Source: Tolypothrix brevis GSE-NOS-MK-07-07A
GTDB taxonomy: Bacteria > Cyanobacteriota > Cyanobacteriia > Cyanobacteriales > Nostocaceae
Length of the DNA stretch: 64,000 nt
Direction: 5' to 3'
Assembly (NCBI GenBank): GCA_019358985.1
Contig: JAHHIJ010000025.1
Coordinates: forward strand, 1 to 64,000
The notes beneath the pieces are model-generated. The model had not been told where the DNA came from and did no database searches. It worked only from the letters and a program-made list of their open reading frames with translations. Position 1 is the stretch's first letter; every line of letters begins with the position of its first letter. Made by a program: the position numbers and the translations under genes. Positions 53,858 through 63,321 of the stretch are shown piece after piece.

Positions 53858-54502
53858 TTAATTTGAATACACTGGTCCCTTATCGATTCCGCCAATATGA
53901 TTTAAAGGCCAAAAACGAAGTACAGCACGACCAATAATGTTTTCGCGAGGGACAACACCCCAACAGCGACCATCATAACTCTGGGTGCGGTTGTCTCCTA
54001 ACACTAGATATGAGTTAGGCGGTATAGTCACGGATTTGGATAAAAAAGGTGGCTGTGGTCCTGAGGTGCAAACTTCTTTTTCTGTACGTAACTCTTGGTT
54101 GAGATAATTGATTTCCTGAAGGGGTTTGTTATTGATGTATACTTTGCCATCCTTCAGTTCTACTTTTTCTCCCGGTAAACCAATTATACGTTTAATAAAA
54201 GCATCTTGATATTGTTCTTTTTTCAACTCTTCTGTAGGCGAAAATACTACAATGTCTCCTCGCTTTGGGTCAGAAAATTTATATCCCAACTTATCAACAA
54301 TGATTTTGTCTGCCTCCCACTGATTTTCCGAACCGTGCAGGGTAGGTTCCATTGAACCAGAGGGAATCCAGCGAGCTTCCGCAACAAAGGTACGAATTCC
54401 CAAGGCAAGAATTATACTTAATACGACTGTTCTACCTAGTTCTGCAATCCAGGAATTATCAGGTTGTTGATTAGAGTTGTTATCAGACACTTTATTATGC
54501 AT
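53858..54502 (-). CDS. lepB: Signal peptidase I (first of tandem pair)
   Basis: 214 aa. Same architecture as its neighbour: helix VVLSIILALGIRTFVAEARW, catalytic Ser50 in IPSGSMEPTLHG, Lys104 in AFIKRIIGLPGEKVEL, and LGDNRTQSYDGRCWGVV. It differs mainly by an insertion after the Ser motif (HGSENQWEADK) and by RWIPSGS in place of NVISGS around the active site, hinting at different substrate preference. Confidence 0.94.
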   Translation of the reverse strand: MHNKVSDNNSNQQPDNSWIAELGRTVVLSIILALGIRTFVAEARWIPSGSMEPTLHGSENQWEADKIIVDKLGYKFSDPKRGDIVVFSPTEELKKEQYQDAFIKRIIGLPGEKVELKDGKVYINNKPLQEINYLNQELRTEKEVCTSGPQPPFLSKSVTIPPNSYLVLGDNRTQSYDGRCWGVVPRENIIGRAVLRFWPLNHIGGIDKGPVYSN

Positions 54503-54749
54503 TAAATTACTGAAGTAAAAGGAAAATGCAGTTAATTAAACTACCACAGTCACTGTATTCGTTTATTTTAACTGGGGAAATGTAATTTTCTGGTTATTTT
54601 GGCATCTTGACATGGTGATTCCTAATTAAAAAATAAACTTTTTTGTCACCCAAGTGCGAAAATTTGTTACGAATAGTACAACCAATTGAACCGAAAAGAA
54701 TTATTTTCTGTCACGATAAAAGCTAATTTTCCTTCTGGCTCTTAACTCC

Positions 54750-56069
54750 ATGTCATCTTCAAAAAGTTTACTGATTCGCCGCGCTCGCATTATTCTACCT
54801 AATGGTGACTTAATAGTAGGGGATGTTCTGACCCGCGATCGCCAAATTATAAAAGTTGCCCCAGAAATCTCCTCGGCAACACCAACAACAGAAATTGACG
54901 CAGATGGGTTAACTTTGTTGCCAGGTGTAATTGACCCCCAGGTACACTTCCGGGAACCAGGACTAGAACACAAGGAAGACTTGTTCACTGCCAGTTGTGC
55001 TTGTGCTAAGGGGGGAGTTACCTCCTTTTTGGAAATGCCGAATACCCGTCCCCTGACGATAACGCAGCAAGCTTTAGACGACAAATTGCAACGCGCTCAA
55101 AGTAAGTGCCTGGTCAATTATGGCTTTTTTATTGGCGCAACTCCAGAGAATCTGCCAGATTTGCTTTCTTCCAAGCCGACACCAGGAATTAAGATTTTCA
55201 TGGGTTCGGCACATGGTCACTTACTGGTGTCTGAAGAAGAAGCACTTGATGCTATATTTGCTCATGGCGATCGCTTAATTGCCGTTCACGCTGAAGACCA
55301 AGCCAGAATCAATGAGCGTCGTAAGGAATTTGCCGGAATTCACGATCCTGCTGTTCACTCGCAAATTCAAGACAATGAAGCGGCACTTTTGGCAACTAAG
55401 CTGGCATTAAAACTTTCTAAAAAATACCAACGCCGGCTACATATTCTCCATATGTCAACGGCAGAAGAAGCTGACTTACTGCGCTCTGATAAACCGAGTT
55501 GGGTAACGGCAGAGGTGACACCACAACATTTGTTGCTAAATACCAGCGCTTATGAGATAATTGGCACTTTGGCGCAGATGAATCCACCTTTGCGATCGCC
55601 TCACGATAATGAAGTTCTTTGGCAAGCTTTGCGCGATGGTGTGATTGATTTCATTGCCACAGATCATGCACCTCACACTTTAGAGGAGAAGGCTCTAGAA
55701 TATCCCAACAGCCCTTCTGGAATGCCTGGGGTGGAAACTTCTCTAGCTTTAATGTTAACTGCTGCCATGCAGGGGCGATGTAGTGTTGCCCAAGTTGTAA
55801 ATTGGATGTCAACCGCTGTGGCTTCATCATATGGTATTCCTAATAAAGGAGCGATCGCACCTGGGTTTGATGCTGATTTAGTTTTAGTAGATTTGCAAAA
55901 CTACCACCAAGTCCGACGCGAGGAATTGTTAACTAAATGTGGTTGGAGTCCTTTTGAAGGCTGGAATCTCACCGGATGGGCTGTGACAACTATTGTCAAC
56001 GGTGAAATTGTTTATGACAAAGGCAAATTGAATACCGATGTGCGGGGTCAAGCTTTAAGTTTTTTGTAG
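54750..56069 (+). CDS. pyrC: Dihydroorotase (PyrC, type I-like)
   Basis: 439 aa. Third step of pyrimidine synthesis: cyclises carbamoyl-aspartate to dihydroorotate. Seen: LLPGVIDPQVHFREPGLEHK, TSFLEMPNTRPLT, IKIFMGSAHGH, HAEDQARI, RLHILHMSTAEEADLL, DFIATDHAPHTLEEK. The usual metal-binding HxH of DPHVH reads DPQVH, i.e. the first His is Gln. I believe this is common in cyanobacterial copies, but it leaves the metal site in doubt. The Asp of ATDHAPH is present. Monocistronic. Confidence 0.85.
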   Translation: MSSSKSLLIRRARIILPNGDLIVGDVLTRDRQIIKVAPEISSATPTTEIDADGLTLLPGVIDPQVHFREPGLEHKEDLFTASCACAKGGVTSFLEMPNTRPLTITQQALDDKLQRAQSKCLVNYGFFIGATPENLPDLLSSKPTPGIKIFMGSAHGHLLVSEEEALDAIFAHGDRLIAVHAEDQARINERRKEFAGIHDPAVHSQIQDNEAALLATKLALKLSKKYQRRLHILHMSTAEEADLLRSDKPSWVTAEVTPQHLLLNTSAYEIIGTLAQMNPPLRSPHDNEVLWQALRDGVIDFIATDHAPHTLEEKALEYPNSPSGMPGVETSLALMLTAAMQGRCSVAQVVNWMSTAVASSYGIPNKGAIAPGFDADLVLVDLQNYHQVRREELLTKCGWSPFEGWNLTGWAVTTIVNGEIVYDKGKLNTDVRGQALSFL

Positions 56070-56595
56070 AACTGCATTTATGACCTTTTTTGAATTTTGA
56101 ATTCAAAATAAAAAAACAATTAAGGCTTATATCATAACAGGCTGATCACACATCCTGTAGAGACGTAGCATTGCTACGTCTCTACGACGGTAGGTGGGTT
56201 TTTATTAGTGTTAATTAGACGGACATGATGTCACCTCGTCAGGTAAAGACGTTCCGGCGGAAAGTCTCTACCACACAGCTTTAAAAATTTATCTCGTATT
56301 TCTCCCAAAATAGATTTTCGGGCGTTGGACTATAGTTTAATTAACCTGCTTTGGCTTCAGTATTAACTACATAATTAGCGATAACAATATATTTTTATCG
56401 TAAAAAAATCAAACTAATTTATATCATTAGCTTGTAATTAGCGATTTCTACTGAGTACATTTTCAAATCAGCTTGGCAATACTAATAACAGACCTCAAGA
56501 CTCATTCTTTTTTGCACTATTGCATAAGAGAGCTTTTGAGAACAGTAAAAAGTAATCCATAGAATCCCCATAAATAAATTTAGAGGATTTAAGGA

Positions 56596-56632
56596 AGACA
56601 CCTTGTTTCTTGCGCTGGGTGTCTCGAAACAA
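56596..56632 (+). ncRNA. Candidate structured RNA with two interlocking stems
   Basis: AGACACC (56596-56602) pairs perfectly with GGTGTCT (56618-56624), and TTGTTTC (56603-56609) pairs perfectly with GAAACAA (56626-56632). The order 5'S1-5'S2-3'S1-3'S2 is that of a pseudoknot, but there is no linker between the 5' strands, so mutually exclusive hairpins (a switch) are more likely. It is followed by an AT-rich tract. Strand and expression are unknown. Confidence 0.35.
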
Positions 56633-57013
56633 ATATTTTTATTTCTTTTTAGAAATAAATTTAGTTGCTCTCAAACCACTTTTTCTTTTTCTTTATGAGT
56701 GCCTTTTAACTTTTAAATGAGTGCCTTGTTCTGTGACTAACCAGCCTTCTCTTCTATAGAGATGCACTCACGTTCATCCGAAAAAGTCGTGCCGTTGAAA
56801 GCAGGTAGCAAAAATCGATCAAAATTCGTAGTTTTTCACCCGGAAAAATACTGTTGTACCGAGAATTATTTTGTAATTCAGTCATGAAGCATATACGTAT
56901 TTATAATTAAAAGTGCGTATAACATCATTTACATTGGCTATCAAGGTATCAAATGTAAATGCCTGATAAACCTATCGTTGTAGAAAAATATTTAGTAAAA
57001 GCTGGTAACTAAA

Positions 57014-57139
57014 ATGACAAATTTTCAAAATGACTCTGACGAGCGTGGTAGTGGCAGATTTGACCAGCCCTGTACTAATTTGTTGACCGACAATCCCCTA
57101 TTCCCGTGGGGAGTTTACACAGCGTTCATTTTGGCTTGA
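57014..57139 (+). CDS. Candidate 41-aa small protein
   Basis: Encodes MTNFQNDSDERGSGRFDQPC, TNLLTDNPLFPWGVYTAF, ILA. It has a polar start and a hydrophobic end. No ribosome binding site and no recognised family; chance is possible. Confidence 0.25.
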   Translation: MTNFQNDSDERGSGRFDQPCTNLLTDNPLFPWGVYTAFILA

Positions 57140-57176
57140 ATATAAAAAAAGCCTGTCTTGCTCTCACTGGGAAGAG

Positions 57177-57635
57177 TTATATTAGGCGTGCGATCGCATT
57201 GTCAATCAAGCAATTAAACGCCGTAATTTCAGCTTGACGTATACCCTCATCTCCAGAGGTCAAACACACTTTGAGATAACTATCTGGCTGGTACGGCATT
57301 CGCTCCGCCCATTCTATAGCCACAATTCCTGGTGTAACTTCAATACCTTCCCAGTAGGTTTCTAAATTCAAAGTTACGACTTCCTTTAATTCTAAGCGAT
57401 ATAAATCGAGGTGGTATAGGGGGAGACGCCCTTCATCATACTCATTAATCAAAGTAAAAGTGGGACTAACAATAGGTTCAGTGATACCCAAACCTGCGCC
57501 AATACCTTGCACTAACGTAGTTTTGCCAGCACCTAAATCACCTTTGAGTAAAATTACACTACCCGCAGCTAGCGATCGACCAAAAGTGAAGCCAAGCTCA
57601 CGGGTAGCATCTGCACTTCCAAGAACAATTTTCAT
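57177..57635 (-). CDS. tsaE: tRNA threonylcarbamoyladenosine synthesis ATPase TsaE
   Basis: 152 aa from ATG 57635; the longer frame to 57722 runs through a GGGGACAAG simple repeat and is rejected. Walker A VILLKGDLGAGKTTLVQGIG near residue 30, SPTFTLINEYDEGRLPLYHLDLYRL, and ATPase motif VAIEWAERMP. It drives the TsaBDE complex that adds t6A37 to ANN-decoding tRNAs. It lies 50 nt downstream of the YvcK-like gene. Confidence 0.93.
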   Translation of the reverse strand: MKIVLGSADATRELGFTFGRSLAAGSVILLKGDLGAGKTTLVQGIGAGLGITEPIVSPTFTLINEYDEGRLPLYHLDLYRLELKEVVTLNLETYWEGIEVTPGIVAIEWAERMPYQPDSYLKVCLTSGDEGIRQAEITAFNCLIDNAIARLI

Positions 57636-57685
57636 AATTGGTTGGTGGTTAGTTGTCCCCTTGTCCCCTTGTCCCCCCTTGTCCC

Positions 57686-59065
57686 TCATCTCCCTATCCC
57701 CTGATGAGCACCACTGTACCACCGGAACAAAACTCGCGCTAATTTCTGAGGATTGTGACGGACGCAGCCAATATCATCTTCAAACAAAATATTTGCTAAG
57801 ACAATTCTTCGTCCCAGATCCAATACAGCTTCGCGATCTAGGAACACCGGATGAGAGTTTTGTTGAGCGTAGCGGATTAGTGAATGAGCGCTAGGGGATT
57901 TTTTATGTACTAATACAGCATCAAATAGTTGTCGTCCACAAGCCGCATCAATTGCTCTAATGTGGTCAGAAACAGTGTATCCTTGAGTTTCACCCGGTTG
58001 AGTCATGATATTGCAGATATAAATACGGGGAGCAACGGAAGCAGCGATCGCATCGGCAATTTGTGGAACCAACAAGTTAGGAATCAAACTGGTATATAGA
58101 CTACCCGGACCAATTATGATATAATCTGCCTCATTAATTGCCTTGATAGCTGCTGGCAAAGCTGGCGGATTAGCCGGAATGCAGCCAATTTTCACAATAG
58201 TACCCCCAGCTTCGGGAATGCTCGACTCGCCCTCAATTCGGCGACCATCGGCTAACTCAGCCCAAAGGCGAACATCACTCAAAGTAGCGGGTAATACTTG
58301 TCCTCGCACCGCTAGTACTTTGGAACTAGCAGCAACGGCTCGCTCTAAATCTCCGGTTATATCACTCATCGCCGTTAAAAACAAGTTACCAAAACTGTGA
58401 CCCATCAAACCATCTCCAGCTTTGAAGCGGTATTGAAACAGTTCTGTTAAAAGCTTTTCTTCGTCTGCTAGTGCTGCCAAACAGTTACGAATATCTCCTG
58501 GCGGTAAAACGCCAAATTCTTGGCGCAACCGTCCAGAAGAACCGCCATCATCAGCAACGGTGACAATGGCGGTAATATTGGCACTGTAAGTTTTTAGTCC
58601 TCTGAGCAATGTGGAAAGTCCCGTACCACCGCCAATCACGACTATTTTCGGTCCCCGGTACAATCGACGATGCGCCAATAGTACATCAATTAATTCTTCT
58701 TCACTTTGTCCTTTTGGTCTGAGAACCTCAGTAATTGAGCCTACAGTGCGGGTTTGTCCCCAAAGAACCAACAGTAAGCCAAATAATATAACTAAAGGTC
58801 CACTAATATAATTGGGTAAGATGTCGGCGATGGCTCCCAAAATACCCCGGAGAAACTCAAGCACCCAAAAAATTGGTGTCAGCTTAATCCAAATAGCCAA
58901 TCCCAGACTTACTAGCACTACACCTGCAACTGAGATCAGTAACCAGCGTTTTACCGATATACCTGGGGACAACCATTTGAACCACTGATTAACTCTATGG
59001 GAAGTGCGACGACGCGACTGCGCTTGGAAGGTGTTTAAAGCTTGCTTGAGAAAACCAATTGACAT
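57686..59065 (-). CDS. YvcK/CofD-like protein (gluconeogenesis factor family)
   Basis: 459 aa. Two or three N-terminal membrane helices ([35 protein letters not shown]) typical of cyanobacterial members precede the CofD-like fold: [65 protein letters not shown] and [17 protein letters not shown]. In Bacillus YvcK controls carbon flow and cell shape and binds UDP-sugars. It heads an operon with tsaE. Confidence 0.9.
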   Translation of the reverse strand: MSIGFLKQALNTFQAQSRRRTSHRVNQWFKWLSPGISVKRWLLISVAGVVLVSLGLAIWIKLTPIFWVLEFLRGILGAIADILPNYISGPLVILFGLLLVLWGQTRTVGSITEVLRPKGQSEEELIDVLLAHRRLYRGPKIVVIGGGTGLSTLLRGLKTYSANITAIVTVADDGGSSGRLRQEFGVLPPGDIRNCLAALADEEKLLTELFQYRFKAGDGLMGHSFGNLFLTAMSDITGDLERAVAASSKVLAVRGQVLPATLSDVRLWAELADGRRIEGESSIPEAGGTIVKIGCIPANPPALPAAIKAINEADYIIIGPGSLYTSLIPNLLVPQIADAIAASVAPRIYICNIMTQPGETQGYTVSDHIRAIDAACGRQLFDAVLVHKKSPSAHSLIRYAQQNSHPVFLDREAVLDLGRRIVLANILFEDDIGCVRHNPQKLARVLFRWYSGAHQGIGR

Positions 59066-59239
59066 ACCTGAAAATAAGCAATGTGTTTAGAACAGTGAAT
59101 AAGAGAAAATTTACACCACCTGGCTTTAACGCCAAATGTGGAATTATTAAATTTTTTGATTCCATTACATTAAGAGCTACTAGTTAAACTTGCCAGTATC
59201 CCAGTAAAACAATACCCTGGTTTGGTAAAACCAAAACTA

Positions 59240-59731
59240 ATGGAAAAGCGAATTTTAGGATTAGATCCAGGACTGGCAATTTTAGGATTTGGTGCCATAA
59301 CTTGCAAACAAAGTCAAGCTCAGGTACAAAGCACAACAGTAGATATGCTGGATTTTGGTGTTATCAGTACGCCGTCAGATGCGGAAATGGGACAGCGACT
59401 GTCTACCTTGTTCGACGATTTGCACACCCTGATGGAGGAATTTAAACCCGATTTGGTAGCGATCGAGAAATTGTTCTTCTATCGTATGTCAAGTACTATC
59501 TTAGTTGCACAAGCGCGGGGTGTGATGATTTTGGTCTTAGGGCAGCGTCGCTTACCCTATGTGGAATTTACGCCTGCCCAAATTAAACTAGCATTAACGG
59601 GGTATGGCAATGCCGAAAAGTCGGAAGTCCAAGATGCGGTAGCGCGAGAGTTAGATTTAGATTATATTCCTAAACCGGATGATGCTTCAGATGCTTTGGC
59701 GGTAGCGTTAACAGCGTGGTATCAGATTTAA
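59240..59731 (+). CDS. ruvC: Holliday junction endonuclease RuvC
   Basis: 163 aa from ATG 59240 ([20 protein letters not shown]); six extra upstream codons are ignored. The four acidic catalytic positions are present: LGLDPG (Asp), [12 protein letters not shown] (Glu), and [17 protein letters not shown] (two Asp). It resolves Holliday junctions with RuvAB. It is divergent from the YvcK-like gene. Confidence 0.95.
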   Translation: MEKRILGLDPGLAILGFGAITCKQSQAQVQSTTVDMLDFGVISTPSDAEMGQRLSTLFDDLHTLMEEFKPDLVAIEKLFFYRMSSTILVAQARGVMILVLGQRRLPYVEFTPAQIKLALTGYGNAEKSEVQDAVARELDLDYIPKPDDASDALAVALTAWYQI

Positions 59732-59779
59732 ATGTTGTATATAGCAATCCTAGATGATTCATGAAAAATAAAAACCCGC

Positions 59780-59845
59780 TCACAGACGTAGCAATGCTAC
59801 TACAAAGAAAGGGGTTTTCACGCTCTTGTTTAGGATTGCTATAGT
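59780..59845. repeat. Hairpin-family remnant
   Basis: AGACGTAGCAATGCTACTACAAAG, flanked by AGCAATCC ... GGATTGCT inverted repeats at about 59743 and 59833, forming a small element after ruvC. Confidence 0.6.
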
Positions 59846-59928
59846 TACAAAAAACTTTGAAACTATTAGCAATGATAAATGACGATTTTTACTATTGTTG
59901 ATGTTGAAAAAAAGAGGACTGATAGGTA

Positions 59929-60366
59929 ATGGAAGAATTGCTAGAAATCAAGGAACTACTGCACCAAGGAAAAGTAGCGGAAGCTCTTATCATTGTCGAA
60001 GAATTAGAGGAAATGAGTAAAATTGATAAACTCAATAAAATATTTAGCTATGCCATCATCTTATTGTTACATCTAATTAAAAAAAAGGCTGAGAAGCGAA
60101 CAACTAAATCTTGGGAGACTTCTATTTTTAACTCCGTTAAGCAAATTCAACGCAGCAATCAGCGTCGCAAAGCTAAGGGTACTTATTTAACTGAAGAAGA
60201 ATTATTAGAAACTATACATGATGCCTATGAATCCGCGTTGAGAGAAGCAGCTATAGAAGCATTTGAAGGAAGCTATGAAGCTGAAGAAATTCGCCAAATG
60301 GTAGACTGTGAAGAGATTATTAAAACGGCGATAGACTTAATTTTAGAGCGAAATAACCTCAGCTAA
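59929..60366 (+). CDS. DUF29 family protein
   Basis: 145 aa, all-helical and charged: EELLEIKELLHQGKVAEALI, IFSYAIILLLHLIKKKAEKR, TKSWETSIFNSVKQIQRSNQ, and an acidic end (DAYESALREAAIEAFEGSYE). The arrangement matches cyanobacterial DUF29 proteins, a family abundant in Nostocales and of unknown function. No partner gene is evident. Confidence 0.8.
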   Translation: MEELLEIKELLHQGKVAEALIIVEELEEMSKIDKLNKIFSYAIILLLHLIKKKAEKRTTKSWETSIFNSVKQIQRSNQRRKAKGTYLTEEELLETIHDAYESALREAAIEAFEGSYEAEEIRQMVDCEEIIKTAIDLILERNNLS

Positions 60367-60429
60367 GGCTAATCAATCACTCGTTGCGCTTCTGTTGCTA
60401 CAATCAAGGCAAGCTTGAAAAATCTTCCT

Positions 60430-60639
60430 ATGATAGCCATCCCCCAACAACCGCAAAAAATGACCATTGAGGAATATCTCGAATGGGAACCTGACCAAGA
60501 CGTTCGCTATGAATATGTCAACGGCGAACTCTTTGCATTTAATTATGCGTTGCCCGATCCTAAGAGACGTAGCAGTGCTACGTTTCTACTTTTCTGGAGA
60601 TATCTAATAAAAGCAACCTTTACAGACATGTTATCCTAG
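60430..60639 (+). pseudogene. Uma2-family gene truncated by a family A MITE
   Basis: The first ~37 codons are a normal Uma2 (DUF820) start: QKMTIEEYLEWEPDQDVRYE, YVNGELFAF. At 60540 the sequence switches to the MITE end AATTATGCGTTGCCCGATCC, its TAGCAGTGCTA hairpin and TTTCTGGAGATATCT. The remaining ~150 residues of the restriction-endonuclease-like fold are absent. The frame continues into meaningless sequence to a stop at 60639. Confidence 0.8.
60540..60608. mobile_element. Family A MITE inside a Uma2 gene
   Basis: 69 bp: AATTATGCGTTGCCCG end, central TAGCAGTGCTA hairpin, right end TTTCTGGAGATATCT. Confidence 0.75.
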
Positions 60640-61302
60640 ATTTACATCTTGCTTTTTCATTTGAATTGTCTCTGTAGCCAAAAGTTCTGTAGCTTCTTGC
60701 AAAAGTTGCTTTTGCTCTATTTGAATCGCTTCTAACCGCAGAGTAATTTCTGCAAGTCTTTGCTGTTTATCTTTGTAAATTGCAGGTGGCAAAGCTGTCA
60801 GGTTATTAACTGTTTGATGTGATGTAAGTTTTTTAAGAGCGATGTTGCTAATTTTTGTAAATGAGAAAAAGCTAACTTTAATTAAGGCAAAAAGTAATTT
60901 AAAAGGAACTTGGAGAATTGACCAACTAGCGGTTTCAATCAAGCGCATGATCGCTTTGATGATACTTGAAACTATGGCAATGGTGAAAAGCAGAATTATT
61001 AAGCTGATGATTGGGTGATTACTCCCCCAAGTAAGTACTTGCATGATCCGGAAAATAGCTGGATGTTGGGTAATCCAATCATTCATAGAAGATGCGATCG
61101 CGCTTTCAACTGCCCTCGATGTTGTATTCTTAATTTGGTCAGCAGTTTGCCAAGACTGTTCTAATGAGCTTTTAGCTTGTTCAACAGTAAACAAAGCTGT
61201 TTGCTGCGCTGATTTGGTTAGAGAGTCAACGCTTTGATTAACAAAATTTTTCGCTTGCCCAAAGCGAGAAAATACAGCAGATTTCAGGTAAATAAAGTAC
61301 AT
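60631..61302 (-). CDS. Membrane protein with coiled-coil ends, function unknown
   Basis: 223 aa from ATG 61302 (MYFIYLKSAVFSRFGQ). The N-terminal ~75 residues are an amphipathic helix (KNFVNQSVDSLTKSAQQTAL), then a hydrophobic middle (NHPIISLIILLFTIAIVSSI, SILQVPFKLLFALIKVSFFS) with one or two membrane helices, then a C-terminal coiled coil (QQRLAEITLRLEAIQIEQKQ). It resembles hypothetical proteins of filamentous cyanobacteria; I cannot name a role. Confidence 0.65.
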   Translation of the reverse strand: MYFIYLKSAVFSRFGQAKNFVNQSVDSLTKSAQQTALFTVEQAKSSLEQSWQTADQIKNTTSRAVESAIASSMNDWITQHPAIFRIMQVLTWGSNHPIISLIILLFTIAIVSSIIKAIMRLIETASWSILQVPFKLLFALIKVSFFSFTKISNIALKKLTSHQTVNNLTALPPAIYKDKQQRLAEITLRLEAIQIEQKQLLQEATELLATETIQMKKQDVNLG

Positions 61303-61318
61303 GAAAAAACCCAAAACC

Positions 61319-61586
61319 TTGTAAAGACGTAGCAGTGCTACGTTTCTACGTGTATTCGATTAGAGCGATAGGCTGCTCTATCTGTGTGAGCAAATTTATG
61401 TCTAGGCTCAAATTTTATATATTATATCATGGGAGCGCAAATTACAGATACGCTCTGAGACGTTTGCGATGTTTTTATGAGTGTTAATTAAGGGGACATA
61501 GGATTATACCATTTATTCATAAAAACGGTGCATTATGAGTCAACTGCGCCAATAAGCTACAACAGATAAAATCCTCCGACAAACCT
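61319..61586. repeat. Spacer with hairpin repeat and half a family B end
   Basis: 61322-61350 is a TAGCAGTGCTA hairpin. 61460-61510 (GACGTTTGCGATGTTTTTAT ... GGGGACATAGGATTATACC) resembles the right half of family B. No gene. Confidence 0.6.
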
Positions 61587-61991
61587 GTGAAAAAAAGAGT
61601 TACTCTTACCTTTCCCAAACGCACTGTACAAATGCCAGTTACCTATAGACTGGCAAAAGAATTCAACGTCGCTGCAAATATTATTCGCGCTCAAGTTGCC
61701 CCAAATCAAATTGGTAAACTTGTAGTTGAACTTTCAGGGGACATAGATCAGCTAGATGCGGCAATTGAGTGGATGCGATCGCAAAATATCAACGTTTCCC
61801 TTTCCTTAGGGGAAATAGTGATTGATGAAGATGCGTGTGTCCATTGTGGTTTGTGTACAGGAGTTTGTCCTACGGAAGCGCTGACGCTGAATCCGGAAAC
61901 ATATAAGCTGACATTTATGCGATCGCGTTGCATTGTCTGCGAACAATGTATACCCACCTGTCCTGTTCAAGCAATCTCAACCAACCTTTAA
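61587..61991 (+). CDS. NIL-domain 2[4Fe-4S] ferredoxin
   Basis: 134 aa. Start is GTG at 61587 (KKRVTLTFPKRTVQMPVTYR). The NIL domain, residues ~3-75, is the ligand-binding type found on MetN-like ATPases; then two clusters: CVHCGLCTGVCPTEAL and CIVCEQCIPTCPVQAI, each CxxCxxCxxxCP. The fusion is common in cyanobacteria and archaea and is thought to link sulfur-amino-acid or homocysteine metabolism with electron transfer. Role here inferred only. Confidence 0.9.
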   Translation: MKKRVTLTFPKRTVQMPVTYRLAKEFNVAANIIRAQVAPNQIGKLVVELSGDIDQLDAAIEWMRSQNINVSLSLGEIVIDEDACVHCGLCTGVCPTEALTLNPETYKLTFMRSRCIVCEQCIPTCPVQAISTNL

Positions 61992-62329
61992 AAAAAATTA
62001 GGCATTTTTTGAATATCACTCTCAAGATGCCTATTTTACCTTTGCTCCTCTCCTATTATTGTTATGTCTTTTATCATACTTTATTTGGAGACAAGTATAA
62101 CGTTCATCCAGTTTTTCAGGCTAAAATACTATTTAAAAAATTTATGCTTTACTCGAAAAATATTTGCAAACTTAATCTGAAAAAATTGGAATAATTAACA
62201 TTTCTAGAAAACAAAAGTTAAAATAATTCAGATGAGATAAATTACATAAAAATATAAACGTGTAATCAGTGTTATCATACATAAACGTAATTAAGCAGTT
62301 TTTGCTATCAAGTTAATACCAATAATCTT
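61992..62329. other. AT-rich spacer
   Basis: 338 bp without a supportable gene; an open frame overlapping the ferredoxin end is low-complexity and rejected. Confidence 0.6.
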
Positions 62330-63304
62330 ATGGAATTAGTTGCACAAGCCAAACTAAAAACGCTAGGTGACTATGCTCACGAAGCAATGGAAAAACACTT
62401 TAAAAAAACCTTAAAGTGGGAAAAACCTGTTAAGAAAGATGAAGCTCCAGAAGCTCTGCATCAAATGCGAGTAGGGATGCGTCGTTTACGCACAGCAGTC
62501 AGTAGATTTGGGCTAGCCTTAGATTTATCTAAGCCAGTCAGTGATAAAAATATTGGCAAAATTGCCCGTAGTCTTGGTACATTGCGAGATTTGGATGTAC
62601 TCAAAGAATCTTTAGAAAACACTTACTGTCCAAATTTACCACATAAAGAACAAAAATCTCTGCAAACAGCTTTCAATGCTTTATCTAAACAACGCCAAGA
62701 TGCGTTAGAAGGGGTACAAGCAACATTTAAAGATGAGCATTATAAGTCTCTAAAACAAGGAATAAATGAGTGGTTGGAAAACCCAAGTTATCTACCTGTA
62801 GCATCTTTGCCTATGCAAGAATTGCTACCAGATTTACTTTTGCCGGAAGTGAGTAGTTTATTTCTGGATGCGGGTTGGTTAGTAGGAACGCAAGTAGAAA
62901 AAGCAAAAGTTGTCATTCTTAAAGGTCTAAAAGCTGAGAAGATAGAGAAAGAATTGGCAACTAATGGCAAAATACTGCATACATTGCGTAAACAAGCCAA
63001 GCGTGTGCGTTATCAGATGGAGTTATTTACTGAATTATACGCTGAATCTTACTCAGTTTATGTAGCAGATGTTAAAAACATTCAAGACATCTTGGGTTCA
63101 ATTCAAGATAGTGTAGTCTTAAATGAGTGGCTGACGGATGTCTTCGAGTCAGAACTTGAAACTAAACTTCCCACTTTTGCGAATTTATTAGCAGAAAATC
63201 GTTATAAATTGTGGCAGCAGTGGCAACCCTTACAGGAGCGGTATTTGAAACCGGAAACTAGACACGGTTTTCATTTAACAATACTGCATCCGCTAACCGT
63301 GTGA
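62330..63304 (+). CDS. CHAD domain protein
   Basis: 324 aa. CHAD (conserved histidine alpha-helical) domain proteins bind polyphosphate. Conserved basic/His positions: EALHQMRVGMRRLRTAVSRF near residue 45, ARSLGTLRDLDVLKESLENT, KILHTLRKQAKRVRYQMELF (LHxxRKxxKRxRY) and IQDILGSIQDSVVLNEWL. No CYTH domain is fused. Likely associates with polyphosphate granules. Confidence 0.92.
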   Translation: MELVAQAKLKTLGDYAHEAMEKHFKKTLKWEKPVKKDEAPEALHQMRVGMRRLRTAVSRFGLALDLSKPVSDKNIGKIARSLGTLRDLDVLKESLENTYCPNLPHKEQKSLQTAFNALSKQRQDALEGVQATFKDEHYKSLKQGINEWLENPSYLPVASLPMQELLPDLLLPEVSSLFLDAGWLVGTQVEKAKVVILKGLKAEKIEKELATNGKILHTLRKQAKRVRYQMELFTELYAESYSVYVADVKNIQDILGSIQDSVVLNEWLTDVFESELETKLPTFANLLAENRYKLWQQWQPLQERYLKPETRHGFHLTILHPLTV

Positions 63305-63321
63305 TCGGGCTAATAGCAACT

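Larger units (their letters stand above)
56070..57176. other. 1.1-kb spacer without a confident gene
   Basis: 56129-56232 is a diverged family B copy with a TAGCATTGCTA hairpin; 56240-56275 is another hairpin (GTAAAGACGTTCCGGCGGAA). 56596-56632 is a candidate structured RNA. Near 56690-56735 GAGTGCCTT occurs twice. A 41-codon open frame at 57014-57139 is listed separately. Nothing else can be supported. Confidence 0.6.

Noticed and set aside
61928-62194. 88-aa open frame after the ferredoxin gene
   Set aside because: Overlaps the ferredoxin 3' end in another frame, and the remainder is AT-rich low-complexity sequence.
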